Shown: positions 6,581 through 13,185, counted from the first letter of the stretch. The stretch: DNA of 33,729 nt from Succinivibrio sp. (GCA_017635415.1 JAGBLM010000092.1:1-33729); one strand, 5' to 3'. The notes: generated by a model from the letters alone, not told the origin. Translations and numbers: made by a program.

Positions 6581-6615
6581 GCAAGTTTCAGTTGTTAAAA
6601 GAATGTGATTGAAAC

Positions 6616-6873
6616 TCAGAAAGGAACTTCATCTAATTCAAACGGGATGAAGTTCTTTTTTTGTTCCCGCTCGGAGCACTGGCGCTCGAAGTCGTTCAGC
6701 TCCTCGTCTGTCCATTCGGAAGAAGGGGGCTCGTTATCGAGCATTTCACGCGCCTGTCCCCAGGTGATCCCACAGCCGTAATACTCATCTTCATCCGGAT
6801 AATCCGGAGGATCACGAAATTGAAAGCGGCCAGCCTCTGCCTCACCCATCATGTAGTTCATAATCTTTGACAT
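6616..6873 (-). CDS. Hypothetical acidic early protein
   Basis: This 85-aa protein is strongly acidic (DPPDYPDEDEYYGCG, EWTDEELNDFE) and begins MSKIMNYMMGEAEAGRFQF. The ATG at 6873 has AGGAG 7 bases before it; the TTG two codons upstream is less likely. No domain is recognised. Small acidic phage proteins in early operons sometimes mimic DNA or inhibit host enzymes, but nothing in this one shows that. Confidence 0.62.
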   Translation of the reverse strand: MSKIMNYMMGEAEAGRFQFRDPPDYPDEDEYYGCGITWGQAREMLDNEPPSSEWTDEELNDFERQCSEREQKKNFIPFELDEVPF

Positions 6874-6884
6874 ACTCAATCTCC

Positions 6885-7046
6885 TTAAAAATCAAACAAA
6901 GCTGAGAACGGTGTTTGCGGTAGTTTTGGTCTCCTTTTGTTCTTCCGCTTCAGGTAGTTCTCGTGATGTCTCTCCCTGATCTTCTCTCTGTTTCGTTGGT
7001 AGTAGCCCTGCATGTAAGTCTTGATTTTCTCTGGTGTTCCGCGCAT
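6885..7046 (-). CDS. Small basic hypothetical protein (53 aa)
   Basis: The frame begins MRGTPEKIKTYMQGYYQRNR and is highly basic in the middle (LKRKNKRRPK). The ATG overlaps the stop of the upstream gene (TGATG), giving translational coupling. Strong positive charge suggests nucleic-acid binding; the repeated Tyr/Arg/Glu pattern recalls small HNH-associated or ribosome-associated phage proteins, but no family is certain. Confidence 0.55.
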   Translation of the reverse strand: MRGTPEKIKTYMQGYYQRNREKIRERHHENYLKRKNKRRPKLPQTPFSALFDF

Positions 7047-7279
7047 CAGTGCCACCCGCTTTCTTTTAAGTACTTATCAAACACGGGCTCAATTTCAGGA
7101 TGTCTTTCATCCTCACCAGCCTCGGCAAGTTCGTTAATACGTTTGTCGCAGTAGCGAGGGATGTACTCTTCAAAGAACTTTTCGAGCAGCCGCTCATACT
7201 CTGCTTCGCGTTTTTCTTCTTGCCAGGACGGCTGCCAAAGGTCACCAGGGCCAGGACAGGTGCGAGGTGTGTAAGTCAT
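7046..7279 (-). CDS. Hypothetical early protein
   Basis: This 77-aa protein starts MTYTPRTCPGPGDLWQPSWQ and then becomes a charged helix (EEKREAEYERLLEKFFEEY). The ATG at 7279 overlaps the stop of the upstream membrane-protein gene (TAATG), so it is preferred over the longer frame. It overlaps the next small gene at its own end. Function unknown. Confidence 0.6.
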   Translation of the reverse strand: MTYTPRTCPGPGDLWQPSWQEEKREAEYERLLEKFFEEYIPRYCDKRINELAEAGEDERHPEIEPVFDKYLKESGWH

Positions 7280-7398
7280 TACAGCCACTCCACGAGAAAG
7301 AAGGGAAGAATCACCGAGGCGGCCAGCATGACGCCAGAGAGCACCAACAGGCAGACGTTATCTCCGTCCGCATTTTTCATTGTCAGAAACTTCTTCAT
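7279..7398 (-). CDS. Small single-pass membrane protein (39 aa)
   Basis: This short frame follows GGAGGTTGTT and ATG at 7398. It has a hydrophilic start (MKKFLTMKNADGDN) and one hydrophobic segment (about residues 15-36, VCLLVLSGVMLAASVILPFF). TAATG overlap with the following gene supports translation. It may be an inner-membrane peptide; whether it acts on the host or on superinfection is unknown. Confidence 0.55.
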   Translation of the reverse strand: MKKFLTMKNADGDNVCLLVLSGVMLAASVILPFFLVEWL

Positions 7399-7409
7399 AA
7401 CAACCTCCA

Positions 7410-7459
7410 AAAGAAAAGCCCCCGAAAGCGCATCAAGGAGTACCGCGCTAACGAGGGCT
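7410..7459 (-). terminator. Intrinsic terminator after the first early gene
   Basis: On the minus strand AGCCC.CG..AGCGC pairs with GCGCT..CG.GGGCT (plus-strand arms 7417-7431 and 7445-7459), followed by TTTTCTTTT. It lies between the 7473-7772 gene and the rest of the early operon, so distal early genes may depend on antitermination or readthrough. Confidence 0.65.
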
Positions 7460-7472
7460 AGGAGAGAGAAAC

Positions 7473-7772
7473 CTAGAAACTTTTCACATCTGGATAGATG
7501 TCTCGATCAATCGTTTGCCACACCAGATCAGAAATGAAATTCGACGCATACTCTTTAAAGAGCGCCTTGACTTCCTTCTGAGCTTCAGCAGTCGAAACAA
7601 CGTGAGACAGATCAAGCGTTATCTCTTTCTTTCCAGAGAGAAGGGCGGAAACAACAGCGCGCTCTGCATACGTGAGAGCATCAGTGAGACAAATTGCAGA
7701 ACCGCGATCTTTCAAAATGTCTTCAACAGCAACATCAAAAATCTGTTTTTGTTCATCTACTAACAGGTCCAT
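7473..7772 (-). CDS. Hypothetical protein, first gene of the leftward early operon
   Basis: This 99-aa soluble protein begins MDLLVDEQKQIFDVAVEDIL and is mainly helical. AGGAG precedes the ATG at 7772; the frame is open to 7808 but that longer start has no binding site. It is the first clear gene after the long leader and is followed by a terminator. In lambda this place is taken by the antiterminator N, but this protein lacks an arginine-rich N-terminus, so there is no direct support for that role. Confidence 0.6.
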   Translation of the reverse strand: MDLLVDEQKQIFDVAVEDILKDRGSAICLTDALTYAERAVVSALLSGKKEITLDLSHVVSTAEAQKEVKALFKEYASNFISDLVWQTIDRDIYPDVKSF

Positions 7773-7810
7773 TTTTCTCTCCTTAAAACTATGTAAAAAA
7801 GACCACATTC

Positions 7811-8110
7811 AAAAGCTCCCCTAAGCGCTGAACTGAAACTAACCGTTATTGGTAAAAGCCCGAGGAGCTTTTAAAGATGGTCTGAAGATGTCCGTCTTTC
7901 CGGACTGTCAGGAAAAAAAGCTCATTGAGAAACCCCCGCGTGTATTTGCGAATTTTGGTCGGTTAGCAGTACATGACCATGCGCAGGGGTTTCTAAATAA
8001 GCTCAAACAGAAGAACACTCCATCCAAAACCTCAGGAGATCTGCAACTTACCGACTTTCAGGAGTGCCCTTGTGTTTGTGAACTGTCTTATTGAGTGGCC
8101 CCTACCGGTG
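7811..8110 (-). promoter_or_regulatory. Non-coding structured leader of the early operon
   Basis: No convincing gene lies here. Two long inverted repeats stand out: AAAAGCTCC/GGAGCTTTT (7811-7819, 7864-7872) and an AGAAACCCC.GCG arm matching 12 of 13 bases (7928-7940, arm 7982-7994). A smaller hairpin GTCCG/CGGAC (near 7888-7903) sits between them. With the promoter at 8304-8332 this is part of an untranslated leader of about 500 bases. It could hold antitermination, attenuation or small-RNA functions. Confidence 0.45.
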
Positions 8111-8305
8111 CTACACGACTTTAACGTTTGACACTTTCAGCATTCTCATCGCCACATCTTCACTTTCGATCCGATTTTTGAGGTGCAATTCACTCGCCAC
8201 CTGTGCAGCTCCATGACCTTTCGGTTTACTCGGTTTTAGGAGCTTGTGCCTCACCTGACAATCATCGGTAAGGCTTGTTAAAGAACTGTTGATTGATGAA
8301 GCCAT
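8111..8305 (-). CDS. Doubtful small protein in the early leader
   Basis: This 64-aa frame, MASSINSSLTSLTDDCQVRH..., has a plausible helix-turn-helix-like stretch (GHGAAQVASELHLKNRIESE) and no known family. However, its ATG (8305) falls inside the -10 box of the best promoter (8304-8309), so an RNA from that promoter would begin after the start codon. Either translation starts at an internal GTG near residue 18, another promoter exists further upstream, or the frame is not expressed. Confidence 0.3.
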   Translation of the reverse strand: MASSINSSLTSLTDDCQVRHKLLKPSKPKGHGAAQVASELHLKNRIESEDVAMRMLKVSNVKVV

Positions 8306-8332
8306 GTTACTAATTTAGTAATGTGAAGTCAA
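8304..8332 (-). promoter_or_regulatory. Leftward early promoter (pL-like) with operator
   Basis: On the minus strand TTGACT (8327-8332) and TAACAT (8304-8309) are separated by 17 bases. The operator palindrome TTACTAATTTAGTAA (8307-8321) fills the spacer, so repressor binding would block polymerase. The same 15-mer recurs at the rightward promoter. Confidence 0.68.
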
Positions 8333-8357
8333 GGCATTTTGGTAACTTTCAAGTTAC
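8307..8357. promoter_or_regulatory. Left operator cluster
   Basis: It holds the perfect palindrome TTACTAATTTAGTAA at 8307-8321 and a second palindrome, GTAACTTTCAAGTTAC, at 8342-8357. A half site (GTAACTACTAA) follows near 8374. These match the operator elements at 10045-10115, so CI or Cro most likely bind both. Confidence 0.68.
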
Positions 8358-8407
8358 TAAAAAAATAATTTTTGTAACTACTAAAATGCTTGTGTTTTTT
8401 AGGCAAC

Positions 8408-8432
8408 AAAAAACCGCCCTAAGGCGGTTTTT
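8408..8432. terminator. Bidirectional intrinsic terminator
   Basis: AAAAAACCGCC (8408-8418), loop CTAA, GGCGGTTTTT (8423-8432). It has T-runs on both strands. It ends the repressor-membrane protein operon on the minus strand, 14 bases after its stop, and insulates it from the left promoter. Confidence 0.85.
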
Positions 8433-8445
8433 ATGCGGGAACTGT

Positions 8446-9324
8446 TTACCAAGGAACTTTGATCAAATCAGCTAAAAGTTTTGCATCCTCTGATTCCTTG
8501 AAAACAAACTCTATTGGTTTGGCCCTGCTTCCATCCGGTGTAATTGTTAAGTACTTTCCTACGGCCTCAACTCCTACGATTTTTGTAAGAGGCATCTTTC
8601 TCACCTCATCATTCAAAAAATAATAAAAATTCTTGTTTGTAACCAAAGCATATCCGCTGCCAGTATCGACTGGAACCTCTTCTGTTACCGATTTTCCTGC
8701 TATCCGACCAACTCGAAAAGAAACACCCTTTGCAACACGAATGCCAATGCCACGAGATCCTGCTTGGTAACTACGTTCATTTTTGTATGTATTTGAGCGA
8801 TTGTAGGGAGCTGCATATATTCCAGATTCGTTGCGCTGTAAAACGAATGGGCACGATTCTGCAACGTTACCGTTCCAGTCTGGGGGAGGCAGTTCCCTGC
8901 GAACACCAAAACCGCGAGCGATTGCTCGAACAGTGTCTCCTAATTCCTCTTTGCTTATTTGTGCCCCATCGTTTATAAACTGGTCAAGCTCTGAAGATTT
9001 ATCGCTGTACAGCTTGTATGGATTGTCTGAATGTTTAATTTCTTCTAGGAGCCTCCTGGCGGAATCAGTGGCAGCAACTATCTGATTTTTTGTGGGTGTC
9101 GGTTTTGATTCATCTACAGAGGAAACAACCAGGTCTGCATTAGTTTTTGATTTTCTGTGTTTAAGGAAATATCTCAGTCCAAACGTTGCAACGAGCGCAA
9201 CCGCCATCGCCAGCAGCAAACCTTGTTCATCTTGCTTGGTACAGGCAAAAGCAAAAACCATGACAATGAAAAAGAAAAATGAATATGCAACCAGTGCAAG
9301 GATAAATTTGAGTGCTTTTTTCAT
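8446..9324 (-). CDS. Membrane protein with cytoplasmic PH-like domain, co-expressed with the repressor
   Basis: This 292-aa protein has two N-terminal membrane helices (about 6-29 and 36-54), then a soluble part. The last 90 residues (SGYALVTNKNFYYFLNDEVRKMPLTKIVGV...LTITPDGSR) resemble the bacterial PH-like fold found in membrane-associated proteins. ATG 9324 has AAGGA at 7 bases and lies 11 bases after the repressor stop, so both share a transcript in the lysogen. Such repressor-linked genes often confer superinfection exclusion or phage defence; that role is inferred from position only. Confidence 0.7.
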   Translation of the reverse strand: MKKALKFILALVAYSFFFFIVMVFAFACTKQDEQGLLLAMAVALVATFGLRYFLKHRKSKTNADLVVSSVDESKPTPTKNQIVAATDSARRLLEEIKHSDNPYKLYSDKSSELDQFINDGAQISKEELGDTVRAIARGFGVRRELPPPDWNGNVAESCPFVLQRNESGIYAAPYNRSNTYKNERSYQAGSRGIGIRVAKGVSFRVGRIAGKSVTEEVPVDTGSGYALVTNKNFYYFLNDEVRKMPLTKIVGVEAVGKYLTITPDGSRAKPIEFVFKESEDAKLLADLIKVPW

Positions 9325-9335
9325 GAGAATTCCTT

Positions 9336-10031
9336 TCAAATGCCATGAGGGAATTTTTTAACGCACAGTGCAGTTACAACACGCCCAATGATTTTTATCG
9401 CTTCAAGCTCCTGGCCCTTTAGAACAAACGAGTTATAGAGTTTGTTGTCTGAAATAAACTCAACACCAAAAGGCAACACCTGAATCCGCTTGATTGTCAC
9501 GCCACCACCGTAATTCAGGCAGAAAATGCCCTCCTTGGTTACGTCTGTATCTCTGACATCGACAACAACAATATCGCCAGAGTTAATTGTCGGTTCCATA
9601 GAATCCCCACGAGCGGTAACCAGTTGATGGCCTATTGTGCGAAAACGCGAAATATTCTGCTTAAACCAATCAACACTGACCTGAATACGTTCGACTACAG
9701 CAACATCAGTACAAGCAGGGCCACCAGAAGGATCACATCCTGCTTCAACATCGAGCCTGTCCAGAGTGACGATGTTTTTGGGTTCTGGCGGTTCTGCTGA
9801 GTGATCCTGATCCATCCAGCCAAAACCTAGATTCAGCTTCTTTTCAATATCACGCGCCAGCCGGTCCCCCATTTGTTTAGGTTTTCCAGTTGCAGTGTTC
9901 ATTGATTGATTCAGGATCTGTGTCAAATGATTGTCCTTTCGGTCCAGGATCTCATTTAGGCTTTTCATTGAATCGTAACGTTCAACCAAACGTTGCAGAT
10001 TGTCACGCCGAATATCTCTGATCGAAATCAT
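9336..10031 (-). CDS. cI: CI-like repressor with S24/LexA-type self-cleavage domain
   Basis: This 231-aa protein keeps the lysogenic state. The N-terminal 65 residues are a lambda-repressor-like DNA-binding domain. The C-terminal half is an S24 peptidase: candidate cleavage site Ala97-Gly98 (VEAGCD), catalytic Ser144 (GDSMEP) and Lys181 (VTIKRI). This suggests SOS-driven, RecA-stimulated inactivation and inducible lysogeny. Start ATG 10031 has GAGGAG upstream; the frame open to 10076 runs into the operators and is rejected. It is divergent from the Cro-like gene, with operators between them. Confidence 0.93.
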   Translation of the reverse strand: MISIRDIRRDNLQRLVERYDSMKSLNEILDRKDNHLTQILNQSMNTATGKPKQMGDRLARDIEKKLNLGFGWMDQDHSAEPPEPKNIVTLDRLDVEAGCDPSGGPACTDVAVVERIQVSVDWFKQNISRFRTIGHQLVTARGDSMEPTINSGDIVVVDVRDTDVTKEGIFCLNYGGGVTIKRIQVLPFGVEFISDNKLYNSFVLKGQELEAIKIIGRVVTALCVKKFPHGI

Positions 10032-10044
10032 GATTACTCTCCTC

Positions 10045-10115
10045 AGTAACAATGTTACTAAATTGACTTTTGACAAGTTACTAATTTGCTTTTATGCTGA
10101 TTACTAATTTAGTAA
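10045..10115. promoter_or_regulatory. Right operator cluster between cI and cro
   Basis: Three sites are visible: AGTAACAATGTTACT (10045-10059), GTTACTAATTT (half site, about 10077-10087) and the perfect 15-mer TTACTAATTTAGTAA (10101-10115). The 15-mer is identical to the left operator at 8307-8321. Three sites between divergent repressor genes is the lambdoid OR layout. Confidence 0.78.
10070..10098 (+). promoter_or_regulatory. Rightward early promoter (pR-like)
   Basis: TTGACA (10070-10075) and TATGCT (10093-10098) are 17 bases apart, a near-consensus sigma-70 promoter. It drives the Cro-like gene at 10134 and the replication genes. Operator half sites fall in its spacer and just downstream. 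Confidence 0.8.
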
Positions 10116-10133
10116 CTTCAAACGGAGTAATCA

Positions 10134-10334
10134 ATGACTTTGGATCAATTCCTGAAACAGGTGGGAAGAGGATCTGCAAAGAAACTGGCTCAGGCAGTTG
10201 GTGTGCCCACCTCCAATGTGAGTATGTGGAGAAGAGGCAAACAGCGTCCCCCTGCTGACAAGTGCAAGCTCATTGAGCAGGCAACGCTCGGAGCAGTAAC
10301 TCGCAAAGAGTTACGCCCTGACATTTTTGAATGA
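10134..10334 (+). CDS. Cro-like repressor (YdaS family)
   Basis: This 66-aa protein is a small helix-turn-helix regulator. The pattern LAQAVGVPTSNVSMWRRGKQRPPADKCKLIEQAT is that of YdaS/Cro-like proteins: turn at GVPTS, recognition helix NVSMWRRG. The ATG at 10134 follows CGGAG. In the lambdoid scheme it represses cI transcription and favours lytic growth; it is the first gene of the rightward operon and divergent from cI. Confidence 0.88.
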   Translation: MTLDQFLKQVGRGSAKKLAQAVGVPTSNVSMWRRGKQRPPADKCKLIEQATLGAVTRKELRPDIFE

Positions 10335-10343
10335 TGGTGCCTC

Positions 10344-11198
10344 ATGTCTTGGCAAGATTCGGACACAGTGAGAAAGCTCTTTGTCGGCAATTCAGCAGCA
10401 AAGAGTGTTTTGCGCTGTCTAGCCGATCACCGAAATGAACAAACTGGACAATGCAATCCGAGCGCGGATGCAATCGCCATGGAAACAGAGCTCAACAAAA
10501 AGACGGTTTACAAGGCCATTACTTACCTTGAAGAAAAAGGATTCATTAGACGTGAAAGACGTGTTCTGAATTCGTCCAACAATTACGTTCTTAATCTTTC
10601 GGTTTCTCGTAATTCCGAAAACGGTAGTACCAAAAACGGTAGTACCAAAAACGGAATTTCCGATGACCCAAAAACGGGTCGTGTGGATGACCCAAATTTG
10701 GGTCACGAATCAGTAATAGAAACAGTAAAAGAAACAGTAAATACTATTTGTGTCGATAGAGCTGAATCAGCTCCTACCGACACGCAGAAAAACGCGCCTG
10801 TTGAAAACAATGAATTCACTCTGACTGAACCAGTCGAAAAAGAACTGACACCTGAACAAAAAGCCCTAAAGGTTTCAAAACACTGCCCACAGCAAAAAAT
10901 TATCGACCTCTATCACGAGTGTTTGCCAAGTCTGCCACCTGTCCGAATCTGGACATCAGCAGCACGCACCAACAATCTGGCAGCACGCTGGAGAGAGATG
11001 GCATTAGACCAGGGTTTCCAATCAGAAGCAGAAGGGCTGGACTTTTTCAAACGATTCTTTGAGTTTGTAGGCCGTTCTAGGTTCCTAACAGGACAAGTCA
11101 AGCAAAAGGACGGCAGAACGTTTAGAGCAGACCTTGAGTGGATAACCAAGGCAAACAACTTCGAGAAAATTTGTGATAGGAAATACCATGACCGCTAG
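10344..11198 (+). CDS. Replication initiation protein, O-like, with winged-helix N-terminus
   Basis: This 284-aa protein has an N-terminal winged helix (about residues 25-85, CNPSADAIAMETELNKKTVY then KAITYLEEKGFIRRERR) as in phage O-type replication proteins. A flexible linker contains NGSTKNGSTKNG and paired DDP motifs, encoded by iteron-like DNA repeats. The C-terminal part (from about 185, IDLYHECLPSLPPVRIW...) is a domain common in phage replication proteins, probably for partner binding. Lambda O likewise carries the origin inside its gene. It should bind the origin and recruit the host or phage helicase loader. Confidence 0.75.
   Translation: MSWQDSDTVRKLFVGNSAAKSVLRCLADHRNEQTGQCNPSADAIAMETELNKKTVYKAITYLEEKGFIRRERRVLNSSNNYVLNLSVSRNSENGSTKNGSTKNGISDDPKTGRVDDPNLGHESVIETVKETVNTICVDRAESAPTDTQKNAPVENNEFTLTEPVEKELTPEQKALKVSKHCPQQKIIDLYHECLPSLPPVRIWTSAARTNNLAARWREMALDQGFQSEAEGLDFFKRFFEFVGRSRFLTGQVKQKDGRTFRADLEWITKANNFEKICDRKYHDR
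10615..10703 (+). repeat. Iterons, candidate replication origin
   Basis: CCAAAAACGG or a one-base variant occurs at 10615, 10630, 10645 and 10668; the first three are 15 bases apart. The palindrome ACCCAAATTTGGGT follows at 10690-10703. Directly downstream is AT-rich DNA with AGAAACAGTAAA repeats (about 10718-10742), a fair unwinding element. The arrangement inside the replication gene is that of lambda ori. Confidence 0.65.
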
Positions 11199-11790
11199 AA
11201 AAAGAACAAACCTTGACTTCCAGGAAGAACAGCAACAGCAGGAACCTGCGAAACCTAAGATTTTTGAACAACCATGCAAAGCTCATGGATGCCCGTGCAT
11301 GGTCTGGTGTGGTCAGCTGGCCCAAGGATTGAATGTCTGTGAGTTCCATGAAGGCATTGAGGGAAAGTATTTTCCTGAAGTCACAGCCAGTCTTTTGCAA
11401 TACAAGGACCTGATCGAGCTGGCGGAAAACCTTCAACGCGATTGGAAGCTCATTGATGATTACAACTCAACGATCAAACATCCTCATGTGGTTCAGACCT
11501 TGACCGATTACTTCTGTTCCATCGGTATCCCTGATTTGTCTCCACAGACCAACATTCCAAGCTGTCAGGTTGATGGGAAAACGTATTACCGAGATGAATC
11601 AGCCTATGACCTCGCAAACCGTATAAAAAAATGGGTCAAAAACCACGTGATCAAGGCTGAGATGTACCCAAATAGCGAAGAAAGTCAGAAGAACAAGAAA
11701 ATTGAGGAAATCTCCCCAATGACTGCATACATCAACCAGCTCAAACAGCGGTCTATTCAGAGACAACGAGACGTGGAGGATTACTTCTAA
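11188..11790 (+). CDS. Hypothetical replication-region protein with zinc-binding-like N-terminus
   Basis: This 200-aa protein begins MTARKRTNLDFQEEQQQQ, a Gln/Glu-rich disordered tail, followed by CKAHGCPCMVWCG and CEFH (about residues 30-55), which look like a zinc-binding knuckle. The rest is helical, with WKLIDDYNSTIKHPH and a basic end. ATG 11188 follows AGGAAA and overlaps the O-like stop. In position it matches a helicase loader (lambda P), but no family is recognised. Confidence 0.6.
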   Translation: MTARKRTNLDFQEEQQQQEPAKPKIFEQPCKAHGCPCMVWCGQLAQGLNVCEFHEGIEGKYFPEVTASLLQYKDLIELAENLQRDWKLIDDYNSTIKHPHVVQTLTDYFCSIGIPDLSPQTNIPSCQVDGKTYYRDESAYDLANRIKKWVKNHVIKAEMYPNSEESQKNKKIEEISPMTAYINQLKQRSIQRQRDVEDYF

Positions 11791-12065
11791 TGACGGGATG
11801 CTGCTTGTACTGCAAATACGCTGAATCCTTTTGGATAGGGCCGGACGGAAAGAAGCATCTGCCTCCGAAACCGTCCTTCGGGGACATGAACATCTACTGC
11901 CACCATTCGAAAAAAGGCGATGGTATCGAATGCTACCCGATCTCATTCACACGGTGCTCGGTTTTTGAACGCGACACAGACGAGCGTATTGAACGCAAGA
12001 GAGCATTTTTCTCTCAATTCGATAGATACCGCGTCCATGCAGAACTAATCGCACAAAGACGATAA
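11790..12065 (+). CDS. Hypothetical cysteine-rich protein
   Basis: This 91-aa protein contains CCLYCKY, YCHHSKKGDGIEC and RCSVF, a cysteine and histidine distribution typical of a small zinc-binding phage protein. It starts at the TAATG overlap with the upstream gene. Its role is unknown; the basic tail (ERKRAFFSQFDRYRVH) may contact nucleic acid. Confidence 0.62.
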   Translation: MTGCCLYCKYAESFWIGPDGKKHLPPKPSFGDMNIYCHHSKKGDGIECYPISFTRCSVFERDTDERIERKRAFFSQFDRYRVHAELIAQRR

Positions 12066-12080
12066 CCAAGGAGAAAACAA

Positions 12081-12269
12081 ATGGAAGATTTTGAAATCCT
12101 AATTCTTATTTTCAACATCATCACCTTTGCAATAGCAATGGGAGCTTGCATCTTGTACTCAAATCTCGAACTTCAGCATAACTGCACCAGGTGTCGGCTT
12201 TATGACGCAGAGGAAGAAATCGAAAAGCTCAAGGCTGAAATCGACTTTCTGAAAAAGAACAACGACTGA
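12081..12269 (+). CDS. Small membrane protein with coiled-coil tail
   Basis: This 62-aa protein has an N-terminal membrane helix (about residues 4-27, FEILILIFNIITFAIAMGAC) and a C-terminal heptad-like coiled coil (EEEIEKLKAEIDFLKKNN). AAGGAG precedes the ATG. A CTRC pair between the two parts could form a disulphide or bind metal. No family is recognised. Confidence 0.6.
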   Translation: MEDFEILILIFNIITFAIAMGACILYSNLELQHNCTRCRLYDAEEEIEKLKAEIDFLKKNND

Positions 12270-12278
12270 GGAGCAGAC

Positions 12279-12424
12279 ATGAACGCAGAGATTCTTTTTT
12301 GTCGTTCTTTCTTGTTGTGAAGTTTCTCGAAGACCTAAGCGACAAATCAGCCGAAAGAAGAACACAAGAACTAACCAACAAACTCTTGGAGGAGTACAGA
12401 AATGGGAAAAAGCCAACGAACTAA
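12279..12424 (+). pseudogene. Small membrane-protein gene with an apparent -1 frame break
   Basis: A good start (GAGGAG, ATG 12279) reads MNAEILF and then hits a stop in its own frame after 13 codons. In the -1 frame from the T6 run at 12295-12300 the reading continues as LSFFLVVKFLEDLSDKSAER..., a plausible membrane helix and charged tail, ending at 12424 inside the next gene's start. One extra T would give a sensible 48-residue protein. It may be a lost base in the assembly, a real mutation, or frameshifting on the T-run. Confidence 0.5.
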
Positions 12425-12722
12425 AGGCGCTGCTGGAGAGCGCGAAATCTGCGACATGATTTTTGAAAACTTCGGAATTGAGGTGCATAGGAATCTACAA
12501 CAGACCCGCGATGGCGGTGCAGACATCAAACTCAAACCCTTCTCCATCGAAGTAAAAAGACGTGCAGCTATCGGCAGGATTTATGACTGGATGGATCAGG
12601 CAACAGCAGGATGTGACACAACAGAACGTCCGATTGTTGTATGCAGAGCAGACAGAAAACAATGGCTCGCCATTCTGCCGATTGATGAATTTTTCCGGCT
12701 CATTCGCGAGGAGCTTAAATGA
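12402..12722 (+). CDS. PD-(D/E)XK nuclease, Holliday-junction-resolvase-like
   Basis: This 106-aa protein has KGAAGEREICDMI at the start (helix with catalytic Glu) and RDGGADIKLKPFSIEVKRR (about 37-55), the Asp...Glu-x-Lys catalytic core. RPIVVCRADRKQW is the next strand. Small phage proteins of this layout are resolvase-like or nickase-like nucleases that trim branched DNA before packaging. GGAGGAG precedes the ATG. Its stop overlaps the next gene by ATGA. Confidence 0.75.
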   Translation: MGKSQRTKGAAGEREICDMIFENFGIEVHRNLQQTRDGGADIKLKPFSIEVKRRAAIGRIYDWMDQATAGCDTTERPIVVCRADRKQWLAILPIDEFFRLIREELK

Positions 12723-13171
12723 TCGATGAATCTTTTCTTGAACGGCTCACTAACTGGCGCCGTGTCTATGGTGATCGCCAGGTCTATCGCAGATCATCGA
12801 CATTCGTCATCTGCCAGTACCTGAGAGCCTATGCTGATAGACAACCAGAAACAGAAGAAGAAAAATATTGGCGGGAAGCTGAGGAACTTCGCTACAGGGA
12901 ACCCGCACAGCCTTCTCCTGATTATCGTGACGCTGATTTCCTCCAGGTTGTTTGGGCTCGTATGCCTGAGATGATTGAGGGAATACCGGTTAAAAAGAAT
13001 ATTCGGATATTCGTGTTTGGCACTGAGTATGACTACATAGCATTGAAGCGCAGAGCAAGAATCCGAAGAGATCAGGAAAGGTCGTGGAGAGAGTTCTGCA
13101 TTGAATCATTCCAAAAACGTGTTTACTACGAGCAGGACATCAGAAAACAGTTGCAACTAGAAAACGATTGA
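12719..13171 (+). CDS. Candidate late regulator (Q-like antiterminator by position)
   Basis: This 150-aa protein is rich in Arg, Glu and Tyr and begins MIDESFLERLTNWRRVYGDR. The C-terminal third (KKNIRIFVFGTEYDYIALKR...RIRRDQERSW) is basic and could bind DNA. No family is recognised. It is the last early gene, and a lambda pR'/tR'-like promoter-terminator pair lies directly at its end, followed by the late genes. That is where lambdoid phages keep Q, so the role is inferred from context rather than sequence. Confidence 0.5.
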   Translation: MIDESFLERLTNWRRVYGDRQVYRRSSTFVICQYLRAYADRQPETEEEKYWREAEELRYREPAQPSPDYRDADFLQVVWARMPEMIEGIPVKKNIRIFVFGTEYDYIALKRRARIRRDQERSWREFCIESFQKRVYYEQDIRKQLQLEND

Positions 13172-13179
13172 GCCATAAT
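13151..13179 (+). promoter_or_regulatory. Candidate late promoter (pR'-like)
   Basis: TTGCAA (13151-13156) and CATAAT (13174-13179) are 17 bases apart and overlap the end of the preceding gene. The predicted start is near 13186, giving a transcript of about 100 nt up to the terminator at 13262-13286 unless antitermination occurs. Confidence 0.55.
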
Positions 13180-13185
13180 GATACA

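Noticed and set aside
7849..8094. 81-aa plus-strand frame in the early leader
   Set aside because: It needs a TTG start, has no ribosome binding site, and coincides with long inverted repeats on the untranslated strand.
7811..8100. Known riboswitch or CRISPR-like repeat
   Set aside because: The inverted repeats are not regularly spaced units and match no riboswitch core I can recognise.
13008..13020. Third copy of the fibre-switch repeat (GAATATTCGGA)
   Set aside because: It shares only the palindromic core and one flank, and lies inside an unrelated gene.
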